From Betaproteobacteria bacterium (lineage in GTDB: Bacteria; Pseudomonadota; Gammaproteobacteria; Burkholderiales; SG8-41), in the NCBI GenBank assembly GCA_947476215.1, contig CANJQI010000033.1:1-39210 (forward strand): a stretch of DNA of 39,210 nucleotides, written 5' to 3'. Position 1 is the first letter of the stretch. Every line of letters starts with the position of its first letter. The notes below the pieces were generated by a model. That model saw nothing but the letters and a program-made list of their open reading frames with translations. It did no database searches and had not been told where the DNA came from. Of the stretch, positions 16,512-24,428 are shown piece by piece. The translations under genes and the position numbers were made by a program.

Positions 16512-17501
16512 ATGAAAATTTCGAGAAAACTAGTTGTGTCCCCAATTAAGTTCCTCGCAGCGAGGGTATTCCCGTTTGCGATCGTATTTCTCCAGGTCGC
16601 CGGTGGCGTGTCGGCGCAGGATTATCCAACCAAGCCGCTACGCATCATGACCGCCGAGCCCGGCGGCAGCCCAAATCTGATATCGCGCATCATCGCGCCG
16701 GGCCTGGGGATCAGCCTTGGGCAACAGGTCATCGTCGACAATCGCGGTATTGTCGCGATTGAAACGGTGGCGAAAGCCGCGCCGGACGGTTATACGTTGC
16801 TGATCTATGGCAGCAGCATCTGGTTGATGCCGTTTCTGCGCGACAACGTTGCCTTCGATCCGCTGCGCGATTTTGCGCCAATAACATTGGCGGTGTCCGC
16901 ACCCAACGTGCTGGTCGTAACACCCTCGCTGCCGGTCAAGTCATTGAAGGATTTGATTGCACTCGCCAAAGCGAGGCCCGGCGAGATCAACTATGGCACG
17001 AGTTCGCCGGGCGCGACTTCGAGTCTCGCCATGGAGCTGCTCAAGGTCATGGTGAAGATCAACGTCGTGCGCATCAACTACAAAGGCACCGGTCCGGCGC
17101 TGACCGCGGCCATCAGCGGCGAAGTGCAGATGATGATACCCACCGCGGGCGGCGTTGCGCCGCACCTCAAGTCGGGTCGATTGAGGGGGCTGGCGGTGAC
17201 CAGCGTACAGCCGTCGGCGTTGTTCCCGGCATTGCCCACGGTCGCAACATCGGGGCTGCCGGGTTATGAGTCGGTGGCGATTTATGGCGTGTTTGTACCC
17301 GGGAAAACACCAGCGACTATCGTCAACCGGCTGCATCAGGAAGTTGTGCGTGCGCTCAGCGCGGAAGATGTCAAGACGCGGTTGCTGAGCGTCGGCATCG
17401 AAGTGGTTGCTGGTTCGCCGGATACCATGACGGCTGCCATGAAGTCGGAAATGATCCGTATGGGTAAGGTGATCCGCGACGCCGGTATACGCGGCGACTA
17501 A
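16512..17501 (+). CDS. Bug-family periplasmic binding protein 2
   Basis: 329 residues with a long signal peptide (basic MKISRKL start, hydrophobic FPFAIVFLQVAGG, cleavage after VSA). The mature protein begins QDYPTKPLRIMTAEPGGSPN. Family features: APDGYTLLIYGSSIW, VSAPNVLVVTPSLPVKSLKD, RPGEINYG, INYKGTGPALTAAISGEVQM, GLPGYESVAIYGVF. The acidic Asp of the first ligand loop is Asn here, and the second loop reads DNRGIVAIET rather than a GAGG type. A TGTGATAAT extended -10 (16470-16478) lies upstream. Convergent with Bug 3, only 4 bp between stops, with no terminator in between. Confidence 0.92.
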   Translation: MKISRKLVVSPIKFLAARVFPFAIVFLQVAGGVSAQDYPTKPLRIMTAEPGGSPNLISRIIAPGLGISLGQQVIVDNRGIVAIETVAKAAPDGYTLLIYGSSIWLMPFLRDNVAFDPLRDFAPITLAVSAPNVLVVTPSLPVKSLKDLIALAKARPGEINYGTSSPGATSSLAMELLKVMVKINVVRINYKGTGPALTAAISGEVQMMIPTAGGVAPHLKSGRLRGLAVTSVQPSALFPALPTVATSGLPGYESVAIYGVFVPGKTPATIVNRLHQEVVRALSAEDVKTRLLSVGIEVVAGSPDTMTAAMKSEMIRMGKVIRDAGIRGD

Positions 17502-17505
17502 ACTT

Positions 17506-18501
17506 TTAGTCGGGTTTCATTCCAGCGGCTTTCACGACCTTCGCGAGGCGCGCCATTTCCGATTTCATCTTCGCGGTCAGTTCGTCCGGCGTGCTGCCTA
17601 TGACTTCGGAGCCGGTATTGAAAACCTTTTCCTTTGCGCCCGGCTGGGCGAGCATTTTCAGCGTTTCCTGATTTAATCGCATGACGATGGCTGACGGTGT
17701 TTTCGCCGGTGCGAACAAACCGTAGGTGGACGCTGCTTCGTATCCCGGAACGCCCGACGCTGCGAGGGTCGGAAGGCCGGGGAATAGCGCCGATTGCTGG
17801 GCGGTGGTTACGCCCAGCGCGCGCAGTTTTCCGGATTTGACGTGCGGTGTTGCGGTGCCGGCCGGCGTAAACGTCAGGTGCACCTGGCCGCCTATCAGTT
17901 CAGTCAACGCGGTCGCCGTGTTTTTATAGAGTATGCGCACGATATTGACGCCCGCCATGTATTTGAAGAGTTCGGCGGCGACATGGGGCGTTGAACCTGA
18001 TCCCGCGGATGCATAGTTGAGGTCGCCCGGACGCGATTTGGCCAGGGCTATCAGCTCCCTGGTCGTTTTTACCGGCAGTGACGGGTTGACGACCAGGACA
18101 TTGGGCGATATCACGGCCAGTGTAATAGGCGCGAAATCGCGTATCGGATCCCAGCCCCCGCCGTCATCGCGCATCAGCGGATCTATCCAAAGGCTGCTGC
18201 CGATGACGAGCAGACTGTAACCATCGGGTGCGGCTTTGGACACGGAATCAACGGAAATAATACCGACGCGGTTTTCCACCACCACGGGCTGGCCGAGTAC
18301 GGGCGAAATGCCCTGCGCGATGATGCGCGCGACAAGATCGTTACCGCCGCCCGCGCCTGACGTGTATATGCGTACCGTCTTGATCGGATAGCCCTGCTCG
18401 GCTGCAGACGCCGAGCCTGCGCCCATGTAAAGCGCGCAGCAGAGAGAAGGTATGGCCACGCAGCCGGCTCGAGTGCCGGCTAAAATTACGTTGTATTTCA
18501 T
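17506..18501 (-). CDS. Bug-family periplasmic binding protein 3
   Basis: 331 residues. Signal peptide with cleavage near SASAAEQGYP. The first ligand loop reads TSGAGGGNDLVAR and the second ENRVGIISVDS, again without the GAGG motif. Other family blocks: DGYSLLVIGSSLW, VISPNVLVVNPSLPVKTTRE, RPGDLNYASAGSGS, LGVTTAQQSALFPGLPT. The ATG lies 4 nt after the stop of the TauD-like dioxygenase gene on the same strand, so both are probably one transcript and the ligand may be the dioxygenase substrate. Confidence 0.92.
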   Translation of the reverse strand: MKYNVILAGTRAGCVAIPSLCCALYMGAGSASAAEQGYPIKTVRIYTSGAGGGNDLVARIIAQGISPVLGQPVVVENRVGIISVDSVSKAAPDGYSLLVIGSSLWIDPLMRDDGGGWDPIRDFAPITLAVISPNVLVVNPSLPVKTTRELIALAKSRPGDLNYASAGSGSTPHVAAELFKYMAGVNIVRILYKNTATALTELIGGQVHLTFTPAGTATPHVKSGKLRALGVTTAQQSALFPGLPTLAASGVPGYEAASTYGLFAPAKTPSAIVMRLNQETLKMLAQPGAKEKVFNTGSEVIGSTPDELTAKMKSEMARLAKVVKAAGMKPD

Positions 18502-18505
18502 GAGG

Positions 18506-19384
18506 TTATAGTCTGGGTCCTTGGTAGTCCACGGAGCCTGTATAGGGGTAGCCGCCGGGTAGTCCGATCACCGTCGTGCGATCGATATTGCGCTGTTGCG
18601 AGCGGTCATAGTCGCCCAGTCCGATGTGATTCGTACAGCGGTTGTCCCACACCAGCACGTCGTCCTTCTGCCACTGGTGGCGGTACATGAACTGCGATCT
18701 CGCTGCATGCTCGCAGAGAAATTTCAGCAGCATCGTGCTCTCGTCGGGATGCATGCCGACGATCTGTTTTACCTTGCCGCCTACAAACAGCGATTTGCGG
18801 CCGGTCTCCGGATGGACCTGGACCAGCGGATGCGCGGTCGGCAGATTCTGCCGTGCGGTTTCCGCGGCGCGCTCTGGTGTGCTGTTATCGAGACGCGCTT
18901 TGCCGCCGAAATGCACGGCATGCAGGCCTTCGACGATTTTCTGCATGGTGGCTGACAAAGATTCGTATGCGAGATACATGTTGGCGACCATGGTATCGCC
19001 GCCGATCGTAGGCACCTGCAAAGCATGAAGAAGTGTCGCCTTGGCGGGAACCGTGGAATATGACTGATCCGAGTGCCACACCTGTCCGGCGAATGCGGTA
19101 GGGTCGGACGTGGTCTTGATTTTGCTCGTGATAATCTGGATCTCGTGATAATCGGGATGCCGGATGCGCAGTGCACGATCGTTGTTGTCCACCTCCCCGA
19201 AATATCGGCTGAACGCAATATGCTGTTCGCGTGTGACCGGCGTGCCGCGAAACAGCAGCGCGCTGTATTTCAGAAATGCCTGGTAGATTTCACTAAAGAT
19301 ATCAGGTGCGATGGGCGAGCGTATATCGATGCCGGTCACCTCGGCGCCCAACGCGTAACACAATGGGCGAAATTGTAATGTCAT
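18506..19384 (-). CDS. TauD/TfdA-family 2-oxoglutarate-dependent dioxygenase
   Basis: 292 residues. Iron ligands: His104 and Asp106 in VWHSDQSYS, and His253 in NRCTNHIGLGDYD. Arg265 and Arg269 in QQRNIDRTTVIG are placed to bind 2-oxoglutarate. Enzymes of this family hydroxylate taurine, alkyl sulfates, 2,4-D and other compounds; often the product breaks down spontaneously. Nothing in the sequence fixes the substrate. First gene of a two-gene unit with Bug 3, which suggests that the binding protein captures the substrate or a precursor. Start ATG 19384. Confidence 0.93.
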   Translation of the reverse strand: MTLQFRPLCYALGAEVTGIDIRSPIAPDIFSEIYQAFLKYSALLFRGTPVTREQHIAFSRYFGEVDNNDRALRIRHPDYHEIQIITSKIKTTSDPTAFAGQVWHSDQSYSTVPAKATLLHALQVPTIGGDTMVANMYLAYESLSATMQKIVEGLHAVHFGGKARLDNSTPERAAETARQNLPTAHPLVQVHPETGRKSLFVGGKVKQIVGMHPDESTMLLKFLCEHAARSQFMYRHQWQKDDVLVWDNRCTNHIGLGDYDRSQQRNIDRTTVIGLPGGYPYTGSVDYQGPRL

Positions 19385-19706
19385 GCCGGAATATCTCCTG
19401 ACTTGCGGTGGGTTGGTGCGGATGCCGTGGCGCCATGGAATGAATGCGCCGCTGAAAGTAACTCAAAGGGCGGTGAGGGTCAACCGTGCATGCATGCAAA
19501 CCATGCGTGTCCGCCCCACGATTGCTAGGTGCAAGGGACTTCATAAAGTTGGGAAACCGGCTTTGAAGGTGTGGCAGCGGACAAATGCGGTTTCATTTTC
19601 GTGTTCCCAGATATTGGCTCCAGAGCGGTTGACCGCTCGTTTTGAAAGCGATAGAGTTTCGCGGCGCACGTATCGAAGGTCAAACGAAATCAAGGAGAAA
19701 TCGATC
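19385..19706. other. 322-bp divergent intergenic region
   Basis: Separates the TauD-like gene from the cytochrome b561 gene. The cytochrome frame is open through it up to 19383, but the translation has no family similarity and a strong ribosome site lies just before 19707, so I treat it as non-coding. It contains the palindrome and promoter listed next; I saw no other structure. Confidence 0.6.
19623..19657 (+). promoter_or_regulatory. Promoter with overlapping palindrome for cytochrome b561
   Basis: TTGACC (19629-19634), 17-bp spacer and TAGAGT (19652-19657) form a fair sigma70 promoter about 50 bp upstream of the ATG at 19707. The -35 lies inside the inverted repeat GAGCGG-TTGA-CCGCTC (19623-19638), a plausible operator. 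Confidence 0.45.
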
Positions 19707-20273
19707 ATGCCGCTCCAAAATTCCACCACCCGCTACGGATCGGTCACGCGCTTCCTGCACTGGGCTGTTTTTCTGTTTTTTGTGCATCAATACCTGGGCG
19801 GCAATTTTATGACCCGGATTGAGGGAGGGCACACTCTTTTCGGGCTTACGCAGGGTAATTATTACGATTGGCACAAGTCCATCGGGCTTGTCCTGCTGTT
19901 GCTCGTCGTGGTACGCATCGTGTGGCGCAAATTGACGTCGTTACCGGATTGGGCGCCGACACTGACTCCAGCCGAACGCACCATATCGCACTGGAATGAA
20001 ACCCTGCTTTACGCGTGCATGATACTGATGCCGGTGACCGGCTATCTGTTCGTCATGGCGGGCGACTACGGGATCAAGCTGTTCGGACTGTATGATTTGT
20101 TCAATCCCATAGGCAAGCAGGCATGGCTCGCGGATGTTGCGCGCGTCGCGCACATCGTGATTTCCTATGTGGTCGTAGTCGTCTTGTCGTGGCACGTCGG
20201 GCTGGGTCTCAAGCACCACATCTTCGACCGCGACGGTTTCCTGCGCCGGATGCTGCCCTTCTCCAAACCCTGA
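19707..20273 (+). CDS. Cytochrome b561 family protein
   Basis: 188 residues with four membrane helices. Histidines expected to bind two b hemes are present: RFLHWAVFLFFVHQY in helix 1, YDWHKSIGLVLLLLVVVRIV in helix 2, and VAHIVISYVVVVVLSWHVGL with LKHHIF in helix 4. Family members pass electrons within the membrane, often quinol to superoxide or to periplasmic partners. The ATG has AAGGAG at 19692-19697. Flanked by the unrelated TauD-like gene (divergent) and the methyltransferase gene (convergent), so it seems to stand alone. Confidence 0.9.
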   Translation: MPLQNSTTRYGSVTRFLHWAVFLFFVHQYLGGNFMTRIEGGHTLFGLTQGNYYDWHKSIGLVLLLLVVVRIVWRKLTSLPDWAPTLTPAERTISHWNETLLYACMILMPVTGYLFVMAGDYGIKLFGLYDLFNPIGKQAWLADVARVAHIVISYVVVVVLSWHVGLGLKHHIFDRDGFLRRMLPFSKP

Positions 20274-20286
20274 CGCCGGCAAGCCG

Positions 20287-21165
20287 CTATTGCGCGGACG
20301 GCAGGGCCAGAAGATCAATATGACCGATATTGAGCGTCAGCGCCCCAGCATCGATCTGGGTAGCTCTCTGCGCCAGCCAATCGTCACAAAGTGCCGCCGC
20401 TGAAGGATCAGTTTCGAGCGCCACTGCGACGGACTCTTCCGCCATACGCCGTAGCATTTCGCGATCCATCGTGCCGACATGCCAATCGCTGCTCATGGTT
20501 GTTACTGTGTATCCTGCCGCGGAGAGCCGATTCGCAATTTGGGTAGTCGCCAGGGGGCCGAGCGCGGGGCCAAATCCTTTGTTGCGCGTTTGATGACGTC
20601 TGAATGCCGCCTCGATAAGGGCATCGGAGGGGTGGCCTGGCGTCCACACGCGCCGTCCATCGACCGTCAGCGTTGCCAACAACGGCAATTGCGAGCGAAC
20701 CAACCGCTGGCAAAAGGTCTCAATCCAGTCCGCCGATACGATGTCCAGAAAAGCCGTCGTCGTCACCGCGTCGCATGCCGTGAAATCCAATTGGTCAAGC
20801 GTTTGCGCCAGATCCAGAGACCAGGCATGTGCACGCCAGGTGGACATGCCAGCATGCACGGTAATGCTTTGATTGAGCTTCTCGCAGCGCCATGTTTCGC
20901 GCTGTGACCAGTGCACGATCTCCTCAGCTTGCGCGTTTAGCAATGCAGGATCGCAATCCACCAGCAGCCAATCCTGATCAACGTTCAGCAGCGGCGCCAG
21001 GACTCTGAAATTGGCACCGCTGCCGGCGGCCAGATCGATGATACGGCATTGTTCGGGTTGACGGTGTTTCAGGGCGGCTGCGAATCCAAGCGTAAGCTCG
21101 CGATCGCGCGCCGCGGCATCGAAGGGCTCCCGCAGGCGCAGCCAATCCGCGCTGAAGCCGCTCAC
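20287..21165 (-). CDS. Class I SAM-dependent methyltransferase-like protein
   Basis: 292 residues. The Rossmann motif I is IIDLAAGSGANFRVLAPLL and the acidic end of strand 2 is LLVDCDPALL. A segment DAVTTTAFLDIVSADWIETF lies where motif IV/V is expected. The rest is not familiar, so the acceptor is unknown. The GTG start at 21165 overlaps the stop of the glycosyltransferase gene (GTGA). Last gene of a seven-gene minus-strand array; it probably methylates a small molecule made by the reductase, dehydrogenase and pterin-synthase-like genes upstream (inference). Confidence 0.82.
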   Translation of the reverse strand: MSGFSADWLRLREPFDAAARDRELTLGFAAALKHRQPEQCRIIDLAAGSGANFRVLAPLLNVDQDWLLVDCDPALLNAQAEEIVHWSQRETWRCEKLNQSITVHAGMSTWRAHAWSLDLAQTLDQLDFTACDAVTTTAFLDIVSADWIETFCQRLVRSQLPLLATLTVDGRRVWTPGHPSDALIEAAFRRHQTRNKGFGPALGPLATTQIANRLSAAGYTVTTMSSDWHVGTMDREMLRRMAEESVAVALETDPSAAALCDDWLAQRATQIDAGALTLNIGHIDLLALPSAQ

Positions 21166-22211
21166 TTGACTAGCCGGTCAAGCGCGGCGGCCCAATGGCG
21201 TACGGCAGTCGGCCAATCGGGTAACGCCGCCGCCGCGACTGCGGCACCCGCGGCGAGACGCGCACGCAGGCTTGCATCGGTGATGACTAGCCTCAGCGCT
21301 TCGCGCAAGGCAGCGGCATCGCCTGGGGGGACGAGCAGCGATGCGTTAGCGGGTACCGTATCGGGAATCGCCCCGGCGGTGGTGGCGATAACAGGCAGAC
21401 CATGTGCCATCGCTTCGGCGTAGACCATGCCATAACCCTCCTCAAGGGAAGGCAACACGAACACGTCGGCGCTCGCATAGGCTGCCGACAGACTTGATGA
21501 CGCGCGTTCGCCTGCGAGCAGGATCCGGTCACCGAGATTTTTTGCGGCGATGGCACGGCGCAGTGCCGCTGTCGTGGCAGCGTCGCGCTCGAGACTGCCT
21601 ATGCACGTGAGGCGCCACGCCAGATGGCGCAGTTGTGCAAGCGCATCGATGAGCAACAGATGTCCTTTGCGCGGGGTTACCGTGCCGACGGCAAGCAGTT
21701 CGAGTGGCCCCGCGCTTTTCGACGGTCGGCCCGCCGTGGCTTTGGCGGTTCCCGGTCTCACAATCTCAACGCGATCAGCGCAGACTCGGTTCATTTTGAC
21801 TGCATTCGCGGTGTGAGCGCTTGGGCAGATTATGCCACTCAACAGCGGCCAGAGGCGTGCTTCGAGCATCGCATAAGCGTGCGCAACGTCTGGACGCAAG
21901 CCGGTTTCCAGCGACAGTGGATGATGAATGAAACCGATCAGGTGCAGGCGTCGCGTTTCAGCACCGAGGCAATCCGTGAACGCCGGTAGCGCGAGACCGT
22001 CGATAACGGCTGTACTTCCGTCAGGCAGGCCCGCGAGTGCTGCTGCTGCGGTGCTGCGGGCGAGGTCATCCGCGGCGGGAAAGCGGCCTGCCAGTTCGGC
22101 GACGGTGATGGTACGCCCAGCCGCACGCAAGCCGTCGATTGTCTTGCGCTCGAAAAGGTAACCGCCGGTAAGTTGATCGAGCGGTCCCGGAATCAGGAAC
22201 GCAAGCGTCAT
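21162..22211 (-). CDS. GT4-type glycosyltransferase
   Basis: 349 residues from ATG 22211, which overlaps the TAA of the pterin-synthase-like gene by one base (TAATG); the frame stays open upstream but that part lacks family similarity. N-terminal Rossmann domain with LTGGYLFERKTIDGLRAAG, then GTVTPRKGHLLLIDAL at the start of the donor domain and PSLEEGYGMVYAEAMAHG with the E-x7-E pair. These are GT-B retaining glycosyltransferases using nucleotide sugars. Its coupling to pterin-like and methyltransferase genes suggests that it glycosylates a small molecule rather than a polysaccharide (inference). Confidence 0.9.
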   Translation of the reverse strand: MTLAFLIPGPLDQLTGGYLFERKTIDGLRAAGRTITVAELAGRFPAADDLARSTAAAALAGLPDGSTAVIDGLALPAFTDCLGAETRRLHLIGFIHHPLSLETGLRPDVAHAYAMLEARLWPLLSGIICPSAHTANAVKMNRVCADRVEIVRPGTAKATAGRPSKSAGPLELLAVGTVTPRKGHLLLIDALAQLRHLAWRLTCIGSLERDAATTAALRRAIAAKNLGDRILLAGERASSSLSAAYASADVFVLPSLEEGYGMVYAEAMAHGLPVIATTAGAIPDTVPANASLLVPPGDAAALREALRLVITDASLRARLAAGAAVAAAALPDWPTAVRHWAAALDRLVK

Positions 22212-22615
22212 TAACGCAAGCTTCCTTCGAAGCTCGCCCATGCGACCGGCGATTCGCGCAGCACGATGCGCATCGAATCGAGCGCTTCGGCGGTAACGGT
22301 GCCGAGAGCTCCGGCGACGATGCGGCATCTAATGCGGCGAAAAATTTCACCGGCCATGAATTCCGTGGTGGTATTTTTTCCGCGTAGATCCGGCACTTCG
22401 TCCAGATTCTTGAAGTTAAGTTCGCTCAACACCTCGCGCAGCGCTTTGAGCGCGAGTCCGATATCGCAAACCAGTCCGCAGGCATCGAGCTGCGCACGAC
22501 GAAACTCAACTTCCACGCCATAGGTTGCGCCATGCAACTGCTGTGCGGGACCGAATACTTCCCCTTTGAAACTGTGCGCAATCATAATGTGATCGGAAAC
22601 GGCGAGCGCATACAT
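22211..22615 (-). CDS. 6-pyruvoyl-tetrahydropterin synthase/QueD-like protein with degenerate active site
   Basis: 134 residues, a T-fold protein of the PTPS/QueD family. One zinc histidine is present (His14 in MIAHSF), but the HGH pair is HGA (28-30), so a ligand is lost. The catalytic Cys (four residues before HGH in QueD) is Ala24, and the Asp-His of the LDH motif is Asn67-Phe68 in ELNFKNLDEVPDL. The pterin-binding region TTTEFMA keeps the glutamate. It thus probably keeps the fold and perhaps a pteridine-type ligand, but not the standard reaction. ATG 22615 has GGAG about 11 nt upstream; an ATG at 22657 would overlap the dehydrogenase gene. Between the MDR dehydrogenase and GT4 genes. Confidence 0.85.
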   Translation of the reverse strand: MYALAVSDHIMIAHSFKGEVFGPAQQLHGATYGVEVEFRRAQLDACGLVCDIGLALKALREVLSELNFKNLDEVPDLRGKNTTTEFMAGEIFRRIRCRIVAGALGTVTAEALDSMRIVLRESPVAWASFEGSLR

Positions 22616-22632
22616 GGCGGAGATTCTCCAGT

Positions 22633-23613
22633 TCAGTGATAGGTGATGATATGGCACAACGTGCCATCGGGCGTACCGGCCAGCCGCGCCACGGTTGCGG
22701 GAAGTTCTTCGAACGGACTCGATCCGCTGAGCAGCGTGTCGAATACCGGATCCGCAAGCAACTCGAGTGCGAGCGTGAGGCGGCGGCGGTGGCTCCAGCG
22801 CGCGCGCTGCGCCGTGGCCACCGCGCCGACTTGCGACGAGCGCAGTATCAGGCGCCGCGCGTGAAATGATTCTCCCAGGGGCGCGGCGACCGGACGATCT
22901 CCATACCAGCTCATCTCCAGCACGGTTGCTTCAAATCCGGCGAGTCGCAGCGCGGTCGCCAGGCCGTCGGGATGGCCGCTGGTATGAATGACGAGATCGG
23001 CATTTTCCGTCGCCTGCTCCGGTTCTGCAAAGTTGCAACCGAGGCGCGCTGCGATGGTGGCGCGGCGCGGATCAATATCTATTAATTCGACACGGACGCC
23101 TGGCAGACGCGCAGCCAGCGCGGCGACCAGACAGCCGACAGTGCCAGCACCGACCACGGCGATGCGGTCGCCGAGTCGGGGCGCCGCATCCCACAGGCCA
23201 TTAATTGCGGTTTCCATATTGGCGGCGAGCACGCCGCGCCCATCCGATACGGCGTCTGGCAACGATATCACTGCGTCGACCGGCACCACGTAAAGATCCT
23301 GATGCGGATACAGACAGAAGATTCGTTTCCCCACCAACTGCGCGGGACCCGACTCGACGCGTCCGACCGAGCCATACCCATATTTCACCGGCGCAGGGAA
23401 ATTGCCGTCCTGAAAAGGGCAACGCATGGTCGCGTATTGACTGGCGGGAACGCGTCCTTGGAAGACCAGGCTTTCCGTGCCGCGACTGATGCCGCTGCAC
23501 AGTGTGCGCACCAGCACACTACCTGCGTCCGGGACTGGCAAAAGGGCCTCGCGGATCTCGCCGGCGCCCGGGCGAACGACCCAGTATGCACGACTGCGCA
23601 TGCCACTAGTCAT
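22633..23613 (-). CDS. Medium-chain dehydrogenase/reductase, zinc-free type
   Basis: 326 residues. The N-terminal GroES-like domain reads VRTLCSGISRGTESLVF and FPAPVKYGYGSVGRVE; the usual GHE zinc motif is absent. The NAD(P)-binding motif is AVVGAGTVGCLVAALAA, ending in the acidic pair of ELIDIDPRR, which suggests NAD preference. The C terminus includes HARRLILRSSQVGAV, typical of this subfamily. It should oxidise or reduce an alcohol/ketone of a small substrate. Starts at GTG 23622, ATG 23613 or ATG 23601 are all possible; 23613 is used here, overlapping the reductase stop. Part of the array. Confidence 0.85.
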   Translation of the reverse strand: MTSGMRSRAYWVVRPGAGEIREALLPVPDAGSVLVRTLCSGISRGTESLVFQGRVPASQYATMRCPFQDGNFPAPVKYGYGSVGRVESGPAQLVGKRIFCLYPHQDLYVVPVDAVISLPDAVSDGRGVLAANMETAINGLWDAAPRLGDRIAVVGAGTVGCLVAALAARLPGVRVELIDIDPRRATIAARLGCNFAEPEQATENADLVIHTSGHPDGLATALRLAGFEATVLEMSWYGDRPVAAPLGESFHARRLILRSSQVGAVATAQRARWSHRRRLTLALELLADPVFDTLLSGSSPFEELPATVARLAGTPDGTLCHIITYH

Positions 23614-24400
23614 TGAAGTCACACTCGATCATGATGTCTGCGCCGAGGTTGTAGCGGCGCGTGCGCGGGCGCAATCCGTGCTGCAGATCAGTGATTTCGG
23701 GCAACACGATGCCCGGTCTTCCCGAGCCCAGAATGAGCGGGGCCACCGTAATCTGCAAGCGGTCAAGCGCGCCGGCCTCAAGAAAGTGGGAAACCGTAAT
23801 GCCCCCGCCTTCGATCAACAGGCGGCGCAATCCGCGCTGCGCCAGGATGCGGCGGATTTGGTGCGGATCCAGGCTCGCTCCGGTGCGCGGCACCGTCACG
23901 ATTTCGGCATTGCCCTGCGGCTTGTTCTTAATCTCACAATCTGACGCTATAAGGAGCAATGTTGGTGCGGCGCCGTCGTTGAATACTCGCTGGCTGCCAT
24001 CTAGCCGGCGCTGGGGATCAATGATCACGCGCACCGGATTGGCACCGGCGCAACGCCGTACCGTGAGTTGCGGATCATCGTGCAACACGGTGTTGGTTCC
24101 CACAATCACTGCGTCGACCAATGCCCGCATGCGATGCGTATGCAGCAGGTCCGCGGCGCCGCTGATCCACTGTGACACACCGTCGTTCGTGGCGATGCGG
24201 CCGTCCAGGCTTTGTGCCAGATGAGCGACTGCAAACAAGCCGTTCCTGTGAGCATCGCACAGCGGCCCGTACAGATCGTTTAAAGGGGTACGCTCCAATG
24301 GTGCGGCGGCACTGATGCGGCGCGCTAGCACGGCTTGCCATACTGCATCCTGCACGGATGCAGATTCTTCCCTGTTGGTTTCGGTGCTTTTTTCAGTCAT
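23606..24400 (-). CDS. RibD C-terminal-domain reductase (stand-alone)
   Basis: 264 residues. The reductase half of RibD is recognisable: AVAHLAQSLDGRIATNDGVS, MRALVDAVIVGTNTVLHDDP followed by QLTVRR, VRVIIDPQRRL, LRRLLIEGGGITVSHFL and ITVAPLILGSGRPG. The zinc deaminase domain of true RibD is missing. Stand-alone members reduce pteridine- or pyrimidine-type substrates with NADPH, for example in riboflavin or folate-like pathways. In this array the likely substrate is a pterin- or pyrimidine-derived intermediate (inference). Start ATG 24400 with CGGAA upstream; the frame stays open to 24478. Confidence 0.88.
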   Translation of the reverse strand: MTEKSTETNREESASVQDAVWQAVLARRISAAAPLERTPLNDLYGPLCDAHRNGLFAVAHLAQSLDGRIATNDGVSQWISGAADLLHTHRMRALVDAVIVGTNTVLHDDPQLTVRRCAGANPVRVIIDPQRRLDGSQRVFNDGAAPTLLLIASDCEIKNKPQGNAEIVTVPRTGASLDPHQIRRILAQRGLRRLLIEGGGITVSHFLEAGALDRLQITVAPLILGSGRPGIVLPEITDLQHGLRPRTRRYNLGADIMIECDFND

Positions 24401-24428
24401 TGCGCTGTTCCGGGGTCGCGCCGTGATC

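Noticed and set aside
20330-23616. Many plus-strand open frames opposite the seven-gene array
   Set aside because: All are antisense shadows of genes with recognised motifs and overlapping start/stop signals.
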